A stretch of 64,000 nucleotides of DNA from Undibacterium sp. Jales W-56 (GTDB lineage: Bacteria; Pseudomonadota; Gammaproteobacteria; Burkholderiales; Burkholderiaceae_D). The notes under the pieces were generated by a model. That model was not told the origin of the DNA. It saw only the letters and a list, made by a program, of their open reading frames with translations, and did not search any database. Made by a program: the position numbers and the translations under genes. Positions within the stretch are counted from its first letter, which is position 1; each line of letters starts with the position of its first letter. Below, one piece after another: positions 1 to 9,410 of this stretch. The stretch lies in assembly GCF_025548535.1 (NCBI RefSeq), contig NZ_JAJLQW010000004.1, positions 124,001 to 188,000 on the forward strand, read 5' to 3'.

Positions 1-660
1 GATTTCCTTGATGCGGTCTATCGCCAGGATATCGCCGGTAGGCTTGCGTGAAAACTTGTAGGCGCCGTGCGAGGTGCCGATCGCAATCGCCAGCGCGTCG
101 CACTGGGTCAGCTTGACGAAATCGGCAGCCTGATCGACGTCGGTCAGCAATTGCTCGCGGGTCATCTTGCCGTCGGCGCCGTGGCCATCTTCCTTGTCGC
201 CCATCATGGTTTCCAGCGAACCGAGCACGCCGAGTTCGGCTTCCACCGTCACGCCGATAGAGTGTGCGAACTTCACCACTTCGCGCGAGACTTCCACGTT
301 GTACTCATAGCTGGCGACGCTCTTGCCGTCTTCCATCAGCGAGCCGTCCATCATCACCGAAGTGAAGCCGGATTTGATCGCCGCCATGCAAACTGCCGGC
401 GACTGGCCGTGATCCTGGTGCATCACGACCGGGATGTGCGGATAGGCTTCAACCGCGGCTTCGATCAGGTGGCGCAGGAAAGCTTCACCTGCGTATTTGC
501 GGGCACCGGCCGAGGCCTGCATGATGACCGGCGCGCCGACTTCATCGGCGGCTTGCATGATGGCGGTGACCTGCTCCAGGTTGTTGACGTTGAAGGCTGG
601 CAAACCGTAGCCGTTTTCGGCGGCGTGGTCCAGCAATTGACGCATGGATACGAGAGGCAT
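1..660 (-). CDS. fba: Fructose-bisphosphate aldolase, class II (5' part; C-terminus beyond window)
   Basis: Cleaves fructose-1,6-bisphosphate to DHAP and glyceraldehyde-3-phosphate in glycolysis, gluconeogenesis or a Calvin-type cycle. The 220 visible codons begin [10 protein letters not shown] at position 660 and run off the left edge. The segment MHQDHG (residues about 80-85) holds the catalytic Asp and first zinc-ligand His of class II aldolases, followed by the SVMMDGS strand. The N-terminus and spacing fit the longer Calvin-type class IIA subgroup, but the missing C-terminus prevents a firm subtype. It lies 51 bp downstream of pyk on the same strand, so pgk-pyk-fba is probably one operon. 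Confidence 0.95.
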   Translation of the reverse strand, partial: MPLVSMRQLLDHAAENGYGLPAFNVNNLEQVTAIMQAADEVGAPVIMQASAGARKYAGEAFLRHLIEAAVEAYPHIPVVMHQDHGQSPAVCMAAIKSGFTSVMMDGSLMEDGKSVASYEYNVEVSREVVKFAHSIGVTVEAELGVLGSLETMMGDKEDGHGADGKMTREQLLTDVDQAADFVKLTQCDALAIAIGTSHGAYKFSRKPTGDILAIDRIKEI

Positions 661-711
661 AATAAAACTCCAGAAGTACGATTAAAAATCTTTGCCGCTA
701 ATTGTCATCAT

Positions 712-2145
712 CTAGTTGCCACCGATTTTGACGATCTTCAGCGCGTTAGTGCCGCCTATCTGCCCCATAGGTTCGCCCCAGGTAACGACGATCATATCGC
801 CTTTACTGACAACACCGTTTTCAAGCAGGATATTCTCTGCCGATTTGAGCACAAGCTCACGATCATTAGAATGCGGCAAAGTATACGTTTGTACATTGCG
901 ATACAGAGCTACTTTGCGTTGCGTCGCAATGCTAGGCGTCAGCGCAAATAAAGGAATATCGATATTGTGACGGCTCATCCATAAAGCGGTAGAGCCGGAT
1001 TCGGTCAATGCCACAATCGCTTTCACCCGTAAATGGTAAGCCGTGAACAGGGCGCCATAGGCGATCGACTGGTCGATGCGGGTGAAGGTTTGGTTCAGGA
1101 AATCCGCATCGAGCTTGCACTCCTGGAATTTCTCCGCTTCCACGCAAATCGCCGCCATCGCCTCGACCGTTTCGACCGGGTATTTACCGGATGCGGTTTC
1201 GGCGGATGTCATGACGGCATCGGTGCCGTCGAGCACCGCATTGGCAACGTCGGATACTTCGGCGCGGGTCGGTACTGCATTGACGATCATCGACTCCATC
1301 ATCTGGGTCGCGGTGATCGCCAGCTTGTTGGAAGCGCGCGCCATTTTGATCATGCGTTTTTGTAAGGCGGGCACCGCCGCATTGCCGACCTCTACGGCCA
1401 GATCGCCGCGTGCCACCATGATGCCGTCCGACGCATCGAGGATTTCCTGTAGCAGCGGAATCGCTTCAGCGCGCTCGATCTTGGCGATCATCATCGGCTT
1501 GTGAGCGTAGGCTTCGCCCGCGATATTCGCCAGCTGACGCGCCATTTCCATGTCGGTCGCATTTTTCGGGAAAGACACGGCCACATAATCGGCCTGGAAC
1601 GACATCGCGGTCTTGATGTCTTCCATATCCTTGGCTGTCAGGGCTGGTGCAGTTAAGCCGCCGCCTTGACGGTTGATGCCCTTGTTATTCGACAGCTCAC
1701 CACCGATTTTGGTGATGGTATGAATTTCATTGCCGATGATTTTTTCAACGACCAGGACGATCAGGCCGTCATTCAGCAACAGCACATCGCCAGGCTTGAC
1801 GTCGCGCGGCAAGGCTTTGTAATCGAGGCCGACGCGTTCCTGGTTGCCGAGCGTGCAGTCGGCATCGAGAATGAATTTGTCGCCGTTGGCGATCTCGATT
1901 TTGCCGTTTTCAAACTTACCGATACGGATTTTCGGGCCTTGCAGATCGGCCATGATCGCGATCTCGCGACCGCATTCCGCTGCGGCCTGACGGACCAGCG
2001 TGGCGCGATCGATATGATCCTGCGCCTTGCCATGCGAAAAATTCAAACGGACAACGTTGACGCCTGCCTGCAGCATGCGTTTTAGAATCGCTAACTCAGT
2101 AGAAGCTGGGCCTATCGTTGCAACAATTTTGGTTCCGCGTGACAT
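712..2145 (-). CDS. pyk: Pyruvate kinase
   Basis: Converts phosphoenolpyruvate and ADP to pyruvate and ATP, the last step of glycolysis, in the cytoplasm. The 477-residue protein has the family layout: TIM-barrel start TKIVATIGPAS near residue 5, NFSHG near 35, a B domain, the IERAEA active-site segment near 225 with its catalytic Lys, and ARGDLAVE near 250. The C-terminal allosteric domain is complete. Length is normal. It sits 47 bp after pgk and 51 bp before fba on the same strand, consistent with co-transcription of the lower glycolytic genes. Confidence 0.97.
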   Translation of the reverse strand: MSRGTKIVATIGPASTELAILKRMLQAGVNVVRLNFSHGKAQDHIDRATLVRQAAAECGREIAIMADLQGPKIRIGKFENGKIEIANGDKFILDADCTLGNQERVGLDYKALPRDVKPGDVLLLNDGLIVLVVEKIIGNEIHTITKIGGELSNNKGINRQGGGLTAPALTAKDMEDIKTAMSFQADYVAVSFPKNATDMEMARQLANIAGEAYAHKPMMIAKIERAEAIPLLQEILDASDGIMVARGDLAVEVGNAAVPALQKRMIKMARASNKLAITATQMMESMIVNAVPTRAEVSDVANAVLDGTDAVMTSAETASGKYPVETVEAMAAICVEAEKFQECKLDADFLNQTFTRIDQSIAYGALFTAYHLRVKAIVALTESGSTALWMSRHNIDIPLFALTPSIATQRKVALYRNVQTYTLPHSNDRELVLKSAENILLENGVVSKGDMIVVTWGEPMGQIGGTNALKIVKIGGN

Positions 2146-2192
2146 CTGGTCTCCTGATATTTTTTATATTAATAACTGCTAGAACTGCTTTT

Positions 2193-3386
2193 TTACTGCG
2201 CTGCACGTTGCAACAGGATCTCTACCGCTGGCAATGTCTTACCTTCCAAAAACTCCAGGAAAGCGCCGCCGCCTGTCGAGATGTAGCCGACTTTATCGGT
2301 GATGTGGTACTTGGCAATTGCCGCCAGGGTATCGCCGCCGCCGGCAATCGAGAAGCCCCTGGACTCCGCAATCGCATGCGCCAATACCTTGGTACCGTGA
2401 CCGAACTGATCGAATTCGAATACGCCGACCGGACCGTTCCAGACGATGGTGCCGGCTTGTTTGATTTGTTCCGCCAGGGTCGCTGCGGTGACCGGACCGA
2501 TATCGAGGATCATGTCGTCGGCTTCGACGTCAGCGACGGCTTTGACAGTGGCCACGGCGGTGGGAGAAAATTCTTTGGCACAGACCACGTCCGTCGGGAT
2601 AGGCACCGATGCGCCGCGCCTGGCCATCATGTCAATAATCGCTTTCGCCTCATCGACCAGATCGGCCTCTGCCAGCGATTTACCGATCTTCAGACCGGCG
2701 GCCAGCATGAAGGTATTCGCGATACCGCCGCCGACGATCAGTTGGTCGACTTTGTCGGCCAGGGATTTGAGGATGGTCAGTTTGCTCGACACCTTGGAAC
2801 CGGCGACGATCGCCACCAAAGGACGGGCCGGTTGACCAAGCGCCTTGCCAAGCGCATCCAGCTCGGCGGACAGCAAAGGACCGGCACAAGCGACTTTCGC
2901 ATATTTGGCGATGCCGTGGGTAGTGGCTTCGGCACGGTGCGCGGTACCAAAAGCGTCGTTCACATAGACGTCGCACAGGGCTGCCATTTTTTGCGCCAGG
3001 ACGTCGTCGTTCTTTTTCTCGCCTTTGTTGACGCGGCAGTTTTCCAGCAAGACGACCTGGCCGGCAACAACATCGACGCCAGCCAGCCAATTTTGTTTCA
3101 GCTCCACTGGCATGCCCAGCAACTCGGACAAACGTACTGCCACCGGTGCCAGGCTATCCGCAGGTTTGAACTCGCCTTCGGTAGGACGCCCCAGATGCGA
3201 AGTCACCATCACGGCGGCGCCTGCTTTTAATGCCTGCAAAATCGCCGGGACTGAGGCGCGGATGCGGGTATCTTCGGTGATGTTGCCGCTATCGTCCTGC
3301 GGCACGTTCAAATCTGCACGGATAAATACGCGCTTGCCCTGGAGTTGGTTGGCGGCGATCAGGTCGCTGAGTCGATTAAATTGCAT
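2193..3386 (-). CDS. pgk: Phosphoglycerate kinase
   Basis: Transfers phosphate from 1,3-bisphosphoglycerate to ADP. The 397-residue length is typical. Visible motifs are RADLNVP near residue 23, TSHLGRP near 62 (substrate-binding His/Arg), the GSKVSSK hinge-side nucleotide loop near 205, and GGGDT near the C-terminus. It is the first gene of the pgk-pyk-fba set. The 111-bp gap to the upstream AzlD gene has room for a promoter; a TAGAAT-like -10 can be read on the minus strand near 3431-3436, but its -35 partner is poor. Confidence 0.97.
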   Translation of the reverse strand: MQFNRLSDLIAANQLQGKRVFIRADLNVPQDDSGNITEDTRIRASVPAILQALKAGAAVMVTSHLGRPTEGEFKPADSLAPVAVRLSELLGMPVELKQNWLAGVDVVAGQVVLLENCRVNKGEKKNDDVLAQKMAALCDVYVNDAFGTAHRAEATTHGIAKYAKVACAGPLLSAELDALGKALGQPARPLVAIVAGSKVSSKLTILKSLADKVDQLIVGGGIANTFMLAAGLKIGKSLAEADLVDEAKAIIDMMARRGASVPIPTDVVCAKEFSPTAVATVKAVADVEADDMILDIGPVTAATLAEQIKQAGTIVWNGPVGVFEFDQFGHGTKVLAHAIAESRGFSIAGGGDTLAAIAKYHITDKVGYISTGGGAFLEFLEGKTLPAVEILLQRAAQ

Positions 3387-3497
3387 GGAGGTGGCGAATG
3401 AATGAGGTGGGAGAAAAAGCTAAGTCCCGTATTCTACCAAACACCCGTCCCGGACTACACCGTTTTTAGCAGGTTTTGCTTGAAATAGATGTGCATT

Positions 3498-3821
3498 TTA
3501 CAATCCCAGGCGAATGTAGGTATATACCGCCATGCCAAAGAAAATAGTCAGCAACATATTCCGCTTGACCAGAAAAAACGCAGTCGCCGCCAGGCCTGCC
3601 AGCAATTTGGGATTCTCGATGCTGAACGCAATATGGCCGTTATTCATCAGCAAGTCCGGCACGATAATCGCTGCCAGGGCGCAGGCAGGTGCGTAGCGCA
3701 GTGCTTCCTGCACCCTTTTTGGCAAATTTATATGGTGCCCCACCAGCCAGAATGAACTTCTGGCAATGAAGGTCGCGACTGCCAGCAAGACGATCACCAG
3801 CCATATTTCTGCGTCACTCAT
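3498..3821 (-). CDS. azlD: AzlD-family branched-chain amino-acid exporter small subunit
   Basis: Small integral membrane subunit that works with AzlC in the LIV-E/AzlCD type of branched-chain amino-acid export. The start chosen is MSDAEIWLV, giving 107 residues with about four hydrophobic segments, typical for AzlD (DUF2471-like length of 100-110). A longer reading frame exists upstream but runs inside azlC. The start overlaps the azlC stop by 8 bp, indicating translational coupling. The actual substrate cannot be read from sequence. Confidence 0.87.
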   Translation of the reverse strand: MSDAEIWLVIVLLAVATFIARSSFWLVGHHINLPKRVQEALRYAPACALAAIIVPDLLMNNGHIAFSIENPKLLAGLAATAFFLVKRNMLLTIFFGMAVYTYIRLGL

Positions 3822-4563
3822 GTGCGTCTCCGTTATCCTGTGTGCCGGCATCCTGCTTCCTGGACGCCCTGGCTTCCAGCCATTCTTCGGATGCCATCGC
3901 CGCCCCCATGCCAAGCACGACCGCCACCAGCAAGCCTAGCTTATAAGGGAAATTCACCAGCAACAGCGCCACCACGCCCGCCACTGCGACGCCGGCCATC
4001 GCCGCCTTATTCATCACCAGCGGCAGCATGATGCATAAAATAGCCAGAGTCCCGGCAAAACCCAGCCCCCAACTCATCGGCACCTGGCTGCCAAGCAAAA
4101 TGCCCACCACGGAACCAATTTGCCAGGACGCCCAGTTCGGGATGATCAAACCTTTGAGGTAAGGCAATTTACCTTTTTCATGACCAAAACCGGGAAAACG
4201 CTGTATGAACAAGGCCACCGAAATATCGCCGGAAAAATAACCGAGGTAGGCCCGCGTACGCCACGGCAAATGCGCGAAGTGCGGCGCCAGAATTGCGGAA
4301 AAAATCACAAAACGCAAATTCACCACCAGAGCAGTGGCAAAAATCACCCAGGCCGGCGCATGTGCCACAATCAGCGGCAACGAGGCCAATTGCGCCGAAC
4401 CGGCAAACACCAGGAAAGTCATGCCCAGCGCCTGTGGCACGGTAAGGCCCGCCTTGATCATGGCAACTCCCACCACCAGTCCCCAGGCGCCTATGCCAAA
4501 CAGACTGGGGATGCCTACTGTAAATCCCTCTCGGAAAGCGGCCTTATCGGACTCGAAACTCAT
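3814..4563 (-). CDS. azlC: AzlC-family branched-chain amino-acid exporter large subunit
   Basis: Large membrane subunit of an AzlCD exporter. The segment FREGFTVGIPSLFGIGAWG near the N-terminus and following hydrophobic helices match the AzlC family (about 240-250 residues). The start is uncertain: MSFESDKAAF at 4563 gives 249 residues and the family-like N-terminus, while an upstream ATG at 4596 and a GTG at 4629 are in frame. None has a strong ribosome-binding site. The gene is directly coupled to azlD by an 8-bp overlap and lies divergent from the zinc-finger gene at 4705. Confidence 0.87.
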   Translation of the reverse strand: MSFESDKAAFREGFTVGIPSLFGIGAWGLVVGVAMIKAGLTVPQALGMTFLVFAGSAQLASLPLIVAHAPAWVIFATALVVNLRFVIFSAILAPHFAHLPWRTRAYLGYFSGDISVALFIQRFPGFGHEKGKLPYLKGLIIPNWASWQIGSVVGILLGSQVPMSWGLGFAGTLAILCIMLPLVMNKAAMAGVAVAGVVALLLVNFPYKLGLLVAVVLGMGAAMASEEWLEARASRKQDAGTQDNGDAHE

Positions 4564-4704
4564 GAATAGCTTTGGAAATGCAGGAAAGTTGCCCATTTTA
4601 CCGATGAAAGTGAATCGCTGCTGCCGCACGCCCTGCGCAATCCGTTAAAATCACGCTAAACCAAGATACTTCAAGCTACCCAAAAGAGATAACCGGAGAA
4701 ATTC

Positions 4705-4908
4705 ATGTCAGCTACCAGCACCTCAAACAACAACCTCGTCGAACTGCAGGCCAAGGATTTGCCAGCATATTGTCCGAATCCCGCAATGCCGCTGTGGTCT
4801 TCGCATCCGCGCGTGTACCTCGATCTGTCGCACGGCGGTTCAGCGACCTGCTCGTATTGCGGCACCCAATACAAGCTGGCGCCGGGCGCGGTCATCAAGG
4901 GACACTGA
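4705..4908 (+). CDS. Small zinc-finger domain protein (CHCC / NDUFS6-like)
   Basis: A 67-residue protein with a Cys near residue 23 (AYCPNP), a central His (LSHGG) and a C-terminal CSYCG pair followed by TQYKL. This is the CHCC zinc-finger pattern related to the mitochondrial complex I subunit NDUFS6. Such small genes are common in betaproteobacteria and their exact role is unresolved. An AACCGGAG-type ribosome-binding site lies 9 bp upstream. It is transcribed divergently from azlC. Confidence 0.85.
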   Translation: MSATSTSNNNLVELQAKDLPAYCPNPAMPLWSSHPRVYLDLSHGGSATCSYCGTQYKLAPGAVIKGH

Positions 4909-5092
4909 AGTAATTCACACAGGTTTCCGCATTAGGCGATATCCGTTTTATATGGGAGTATAGGCAGTTAAGATCGAATTTACCTTATGCAACTTGCGGC
5001 ATCAGGTGAATTTACCAACTACTCCCACCCAGTATCATTAATATTCGCGACCCAATCAGTTTCAACGGCACACAGCCCGGAAGACATCCATC

Positions 5093-5524
5093 ATGGCAGC
5101 AAAAACGCAGCTCAACGGCAGCGCCGACGAAGTAGAAAGCGCCTTTTACGACGCCATCAGTCGTGCCGACCTCGATGCTTTGATGGCGCTGTGGGCCGAG
5201 GACGAAGAGGTTGTCTGCATCCATCCCGGCTCAACCAGACAGATCGGCCATGCTGCGATCCGCCGTTCCTGGGAAGCGATTTTCGAGCGCGGCAGCGTGC
5301 ATATCCAGCCGGTGCAATTGCATGCGACACATAATCTGATGACAGCGGTACACAGCATCATCGAGGAAGTCCATCGCACCAACGATGGCGCGCAAGAAGT
5401 CCATATCCTGGCGACCAATATTTATGTCAAAACACCGCATGGCTGGCGCATCGCCATGCACCATGCGTCTGTGGCAGCGGGCAAACCACCGATTGATTCA
5501 TTTAAAGCAAGCGTATTGCACTGA
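5093..5524 (+). CDS. NTF2-like (SnoaL-type) protein
   Basis: A 143-residue soluble protein with the alpha+beta barrel pattern of nuclear-transport-factor-2/SnoaL-like proteins: an N-terminal helix pair (FYDAISRADLDALMALWAED), then strands including VVCIHPG and HGWRIAMHHAS. Members include ketosteroid isomerases, dehydratases and binding proteins, so no reaction can be assigned. It lies 12 bp upstream of the YheT hydrolase gene on the same strand, suggesting co-transcription. Confidence 0.82.
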   Translation: MAAKTQLNGSADEVESAFYDAISRADLDALMALWAEDEEVVCIHPGSTRQIGHAAIRRSWEAIFERGSVHIQPVQLHATHNLMTAVHSIIEEVHRTNDGAQEVHILATNIYVKTPHGWRIAMHHASVAAGKPPIDSFKASVLH

Positions 5525-5536
5525 TCGTTTTTATTT

Positions 5537-6493
5537 ATGCACTACATCGCACCACGATGGCTGCCTTCCGGCCATCTGCAAACCATCTACCCCGCGCTGT
5601 ATATCAGCAAACCTGAAGTCGCATTCCGGCGCGAACGCTGGGATACGCCGGATGGCGATTTTATCGATGTCGATTTCGTCGATGGCGCCATCGATCAACC
5701 CTTTGTCGTGATGTTTCATGGATTAGAAGGATCCAGCGACAGTCACTATGCACGAGCCCTGATGGCATTGCTACAGGAACAAGGCTGGTCCGGCGCGGTG
5801 CCGCATTTTCGCGGCTGCTCGGGCGAACTGAATCAGGCGCCGCGTTTTTATCATTCAGGCGATGCGCAAGAAATTGCCTGGGTTGTGCAAAAACTGCATC
5901 AGCAATTCCGCGCTCGCCAGGGCAGCGGCAAATTTTATGCTTCCGGCGTCTCGCTCGGCGGTAATGCCCTGCTACGCTGGCTAGGCGAATCGCCGCAGCA
6001 GGCCAGCATCGTAGACGCAGCATGCGCAATCTCGGCACCGCTCGATCTGGCGCAAGGCGGCGCGTCGCTATCGAGCGGCTTCAACATGGTGTATACCAAA
6101 ATGTTTCTAAAAACCTTGAAGCCCAAGTGCCTGCAAAAACTGCATCAGTTTCCGGGTTTGTTTAATCGCGATGCCATGCTGAACGCAAAAAATCTCTATG
6201 AATTCGACAATGTCGTGACGGCACCTTTACATGGTTATCTCGATACCGAGGATTATTGGAACCGCGCCAGCGCCAAGCATGTACTTGAAGATATCCGTGT
6301 ACCGACCCTGGTGATGAATGCACAAAATGATCCTTTTTTGCCGGGGCAACATTTACCCCGCAAAGCATCGAAGCATGTCACACTCGATTATCCGAAACAC
6401 GGCGGTCACGTTGGCTTTGCGGTTGGCAGCTTGCCGGGCAGCATTCGTTGGCTGCCGCAAAAAATCTTGCATTTCTTTGAACAAGATCGATAA
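5537..6493 (+). CDS. YheT-family alpha/beta hydrolase
   Basis: A 318-residue alpha/beta hydrolase of the YheT/ABHD1-3 group (predicted esterases). The N-terminal PRWLPSGHLQTIYP is diagnostic for this group. HGLEGSSDSHY forms the oxyanion region near residue 62, GVSLGGN near 138 holds the nucleophilic Ser, and KHGGHVGF near the C-terminus holds the catalytic His. No signal peptide is seen, so it is likely cytoplasmic. The natural substrate is unknown. It sits between the NTF2-like gene and a conserved unknown gene on the same strand. Confidence 0.9.
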   Translation: MHYIAPRWLPSGHLQTIYPALYISKPEVAFRRERWDTPDGDFIDVDFVDGAIDQPFVVMFHGLEGSSDSHYARALMALLQEQGWSGAVPHFRGCSGELNQAPRFYHSGDAQEIAWVVQKLHQQFRARQGSGKFYASGVSLGGNALLRWLGESPQQASIVDAACAISAPLDLAQGGASLSSGFNMVYTKMFLKTLKPKCLQKLHQFPGLFNRDAMLNAKNLYEFDNVVTAPLHGYLDTEDYWNRASAKHVLEDIRVPTLVMNAQNDPFLPGQHLPRKASKHVTLDYPKHGGHVGFAVGSLPGSIRWLPQKILHFFEQDR

Positions 6494-6526
6494 GGCTCAT
6501 AACGAAGCTAATGAGGAAAGTGCCGC

Positions 6527-7147
6527 ATGGATGAGATCGTCAAAGCCGCTATCGCCAAATGGCCGAATGTACCGCATTGCTATGGCTGGCTGGGGCTCGA
6601 TGCGCGCGGCCACTGGCGCATGCGCGATGAGCGCATTCAGGCGCTCGGGCAGCCGGGCGAGAAGATCACCAATCCGGCTTTACTGGGCTTTATCAACCGC
6701 AATTATCAATGCGACGATGAAGGACGCTGGTATTTTCAAAACGGCCCGCAACGCGTGTATATCGAACTGGAAGTCACGCCGTATATCGCCCGCGTCACAC
6801 CGCAAGGTCTGGTGGTGCAATCAGGCGCAGTGCTGACCGATTTGCAGCATGTTTATCTGAGCCAACACGGTGCATTGTTGTTTGAAAACGCGGACATATT
6901 GGCGCAACTGGATGACAGGGATATGGCAATTTGCCTGGAGTGGATGCAACTGGATGACCGGCTCGTCAGCGATGACGCACTACTTGCCTGGCTGGATCAT
7001 TCCACAGAAAAAACAACGTCATTATATTTACATCCGCCGGCCCAGGCTGCCGTGCCGATACAGAAATCTGAAGCAGCCGATTTGATGAAAAAGCGCGCTT
7101 ATATTGCATCGCCGGCACAGGCTGAGGTCAGCGCAAAAACCGTGTGA
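6527..7147 (+). CDS. Conserved protein of unknown function (DUF2946/DUF2944-like, exact family uncertain)
   Basis: A 206-residue soluble protein with the N-terminal segment KWPNVPHCYGWLGLDARG followed by WRMRDERIQALGQ, a combination I associate with a conserved betaproteobacterial family of unknown function. The exact DUF number is from memory and not secure. There is no signal peptide, membrane segment or catalytic motif. A GAGGAAAG ribosome-binding site precedes the ATG. It lies 33 bp after the YheT-like gene and converges on the BepA-like protease gene. Confidence 0.7.
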   Translation: MDEIVKAAIAKWPNVPHCYGWLGLDARGHWRMRDERIQALGQPGEKITNPALLGFINRNYQCDDEGRWYFQNGPQRVYIELEVTPYIARVTPQGLVVQSGAVLTDLQHVYLSQHGALLFENADILAQLDDRDMAICLEWMQLDDRLVSDDALLAWLDHSTEKTTSLYLHPPAQAAVPIQKSEAADLMKKRAYIASPAQAEVSAKTV

Positions 7148-7210
7148 TTCCGGCGACCGCACAATCCACCCAAGCGATCTGCGCGCCAGAATTAATGAGA
7201 GACCGCAGCC

Positions 7211-8752
7211 TTATTTGCGATTTTTCTCATCCTTCAGTTCTTCCTTATGCTTTTCTTTCCATTCCCGCTCTTTCGCATCAATCACGGCCTGCTCGTAATA
7301 CTGCGCATCCGGCGCACGACGAGCGATATCGAGTTGCTGCAAAGCAGCCGGCAACGCGCCATTCAGCGCATACGCCTCTGCCAGCGCAATATGCTGCAAT
7401 GCCTGCTTGCCTTGCAGTTCATAAACCTTGCCTAACTGATTTTGCAGCTTGGGCTCCTGCCGGTAAAGCTGTACCTGATCGCGTAAAAAGCGCGCTGCAT
7501 CCTCATTACGCTGCGCGGCCAATAAGGCATCCACATATTGATACACAATGCCGCGCGACAATGGCAATTGCTGCATGGTCTGCTCTGCCAACTTCACCGC
7601 CGCATCATATTGCCTGCTCGCCAGCTTGATATCGATATCGAGACTGGCAAACATACTGGTCGTTTTTAGCGCGGTTTTTTGTTTCGCAGAAGACGCAACC
7701 TGCTTGACGACTTTATCGAGCAATTCTTGCGCCTTCCCATACTCTTTTTGCTTGTAGGCCAAAAACGCCTGTCCATAACGCGCAGCCAGCTTGCCATCTT
7801 CCTGATCGGTCTTCAACTGCGTATCGAAGAAAGTTGCGGCATCCATATAACCTTGCGGCGTATCGGTCTGCAGCACGCGCACCCGCGCTTTGGCCAATGA
7901 GAACTCCAGGCTATCTACATGCTGTTTATAACGCTGATCTATCATGCGCGCCTGAATGTCCGCCATCCTCTCGCTGGTCAAAGGGTGGCTACGCAAATAA
8001 GCGGGCGCAGTGTCATTGTAATTACGCGTCGCAACTTGCAGGCGACCGAAGAAAGACACCATGCCGGCCGTATCAAATCCCGCATCCCGCAAGATCTGGA
8101 AACCGACACGATCCGCTTCGCGCTCCGCCTCACGGCTAAAATTCAATTGCCGCTGTATCGCCACGCCCTGCCCACCGATTGCCAAGGCCATCGCGGCATC
8201 CGGACTGGATTTTGCGGCCAATGCGGCCAGGATCATGGCCGCGATCGGGATCAGGGAATCGACCTTTTGACCGCCTATCATGCGTGCGATATGCCGCTGT
8301 GCGACGTGACCAATTTCATGCCCCATGACCGAGGCCAGTTCGGATTCCGATTGCGTCGCCAAAATCAAGCCAGAATGAAACCCGATGAATCCGCCAGGAA
8401 AGGCAAACGCATTCAAGACCGGATCACGCACTGCAAAAAATTCAAAGTTATACATCGCCTCGCCGCGCGCATCGGGACGCGTTTCCAGCATCAGATTGCC
8501 CAGTCGATTCAGGTATTCGGACACAGGCGCATCATCCATATAATCGGGATCACGCCTGACACTTTGCATGATCTGCTCACCGAGTTTGCGCTCCATCAAG
8601 GGCGATAAATCCTGCCGCTCCGTATCGCCAAGCGTGGGTAAATTCTGCGCCAGGGTAAGCGATGGTGCGATCGAAGCAGAAAAAAAACAGCTCGCAGTCA
8701 GTACCGCGAGACGCATGATTTTCAGTGGGGATGGTGGGAGATTCAGTTTCAC
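7211..8752 (-). CDS. bepA: M48-family periplasmic metalloprotease with TPR domain (BepA-like)
   Basis: Zinc protease/chaperone predicted to act in outer-membrane protein quality control, by analogy with Escherichia coli BepA (YfgC). The 513-residue protein has a signal peptide (to about residue 36), the M48 motif HEIGH near residue 143 with the third zinc ligand in EREADRVG near 210, and a long C-terminal helical TPR-like half. Length and architecture match BepA. It is transcribed convergently with the upstream unknown gene and divergently from moaC. Confidence 0.88.
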   Translation of the reverse strand: MKLNLPPSPLKIMRLAVLTASCFFSASIAPSLTLAQNLPTLGDTERQDLSPLMERKLGEQIMQSVRRDPDYMDDAPVSEYLNRLGNLMLETRPDARGEAMYNFEFFAVRDPVLNAFAFPGGFIGFHSGLILATQSESELASVMGHEIGHVAQRHIARMIGGQKVDSLIPIAAMILAALAAKSSPDAAMALAIGGQGVAIQRQLNFSREAEREADRVGFQILRDAGFDTAGMVSFFGRLQVATRNYNDTAPAYLRSHPLTSERMADIQARMIDQRYKQHVDSLEFSLAKARVRVLQTDTPQGYMDAATFFDTQLKTDQEDGKLAARYGQAFLAYKQKEYGKAQELLDKVVKQVASSAKQKTALKTTSMFASLDIDIKLASRQYDAAVKLAEQTMQQLPLSRGIVYQYVDALLAAQRNEDAARFLRDQVQLYRQEPKLQNQLGKVYELQGKQALQHIALAEAYALNGALPAALQQLDIARRAPDAQYYEQAVIDAKEREWKEKHKEELKDEKNRK

Positions 8753-8878
8753 AGTGCTATGATACTTCGCTATTCAATTTGTTCCCGGATTGTTTTCAAA
8801 ACAATCCTGCGCAGATCTGGCCGGCATTTTTGTTGCTGCGTATAGTTTCTATCACTTCAGTTTTTTAATTTTCTCGCT

Positions 8879-9379
8879 ATGACAAACGACAACTCCAAAG
8901 GATTGACCCATTTTGACGCCACTGGTCAGGCACATATGGTCGATGTCGCAGAAAAAAAGGATAGCCATCGCATTGCCATCGCCAGCGGCACTATCCGCAT
9001 GAAAGCAGAAACGCTGGCAATCATCACCCAGGGCACGGCAAAAAAAGGCGATGTACTCGGCATCGCACGGATTGCCGCCATCATGGCCGCGAAACGCACC
9101 AGCGACCTGATTCCGCTATGTCATCCACTGGCGCTGACACGCGTTGCGGTCGATTTTAGCATCGACACGGACCAGCACAGCATCAGCTGCACCGCACAAG
9201 TCGAGACAGTAGGCAAAACCGGAGTAGAGATGGAGGCATTGACAGCGGTACAGGTAGGCTTGCTGACCATCTACGACATGTGCAAAGCCGTCGATCGCGG
9301 CATGGTCATGAGCGATATCCGGGTGTTGGAAAAACACGGTGGCAAGTCGGGCGATTGGGTCAGTCTGATCGACGCGTAA
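8879..9379 (+). CDS. moaC: Cyclic pyranopterin monophosphate synthase
   Basis: Second step of molybdenum cofactor synthesis, converting the MoaA product to cyclic pyranopterin monophosphate. The 166-residue length is standard. Motifs are LIPLCHPL near residue 80, [10 protein letters not shown] near 118, [13 protein letters not shown] near 130, and the C-terminal GGKSGDW. It stands alone here, not with other moa genes, divergent from the BepA-like gene and convergent with the oligosaccharyltransferase gene. Confidence 0.97.
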   Translation: MTNDNSKGLTHFDATGQAHMVDVAEKKDSHRIAIASGTIRMKAETLAIITQGTAKKGDVLGIARIAAIMAAKRTSDLIPLCHPLALTRVAVDFSIDTDQHSISCTAQVETVGKTGVEMEALTAVQVGLLTIYDMCKAVDRGMVMSDIRVLEKHGGKSGDWVSLIDA

Positions 9380-9410
9380 ATTAACTCAGCCGCCACGACC
9401 AACTGGACAA

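Noticed and set aside
2118..3230. 370-codon plus-strand frame opposite pgk
   Set aside because: Coding shadow of pgk; no ribosome-binding site and no recognisable domain.
4909..5092. GGGAGTA / TACTCCC inverted motif between the zinc-finger and NTF2-like genes
   Set aside because: Arms are about 85 bp apart with no supporting secondary structure; probably chance.
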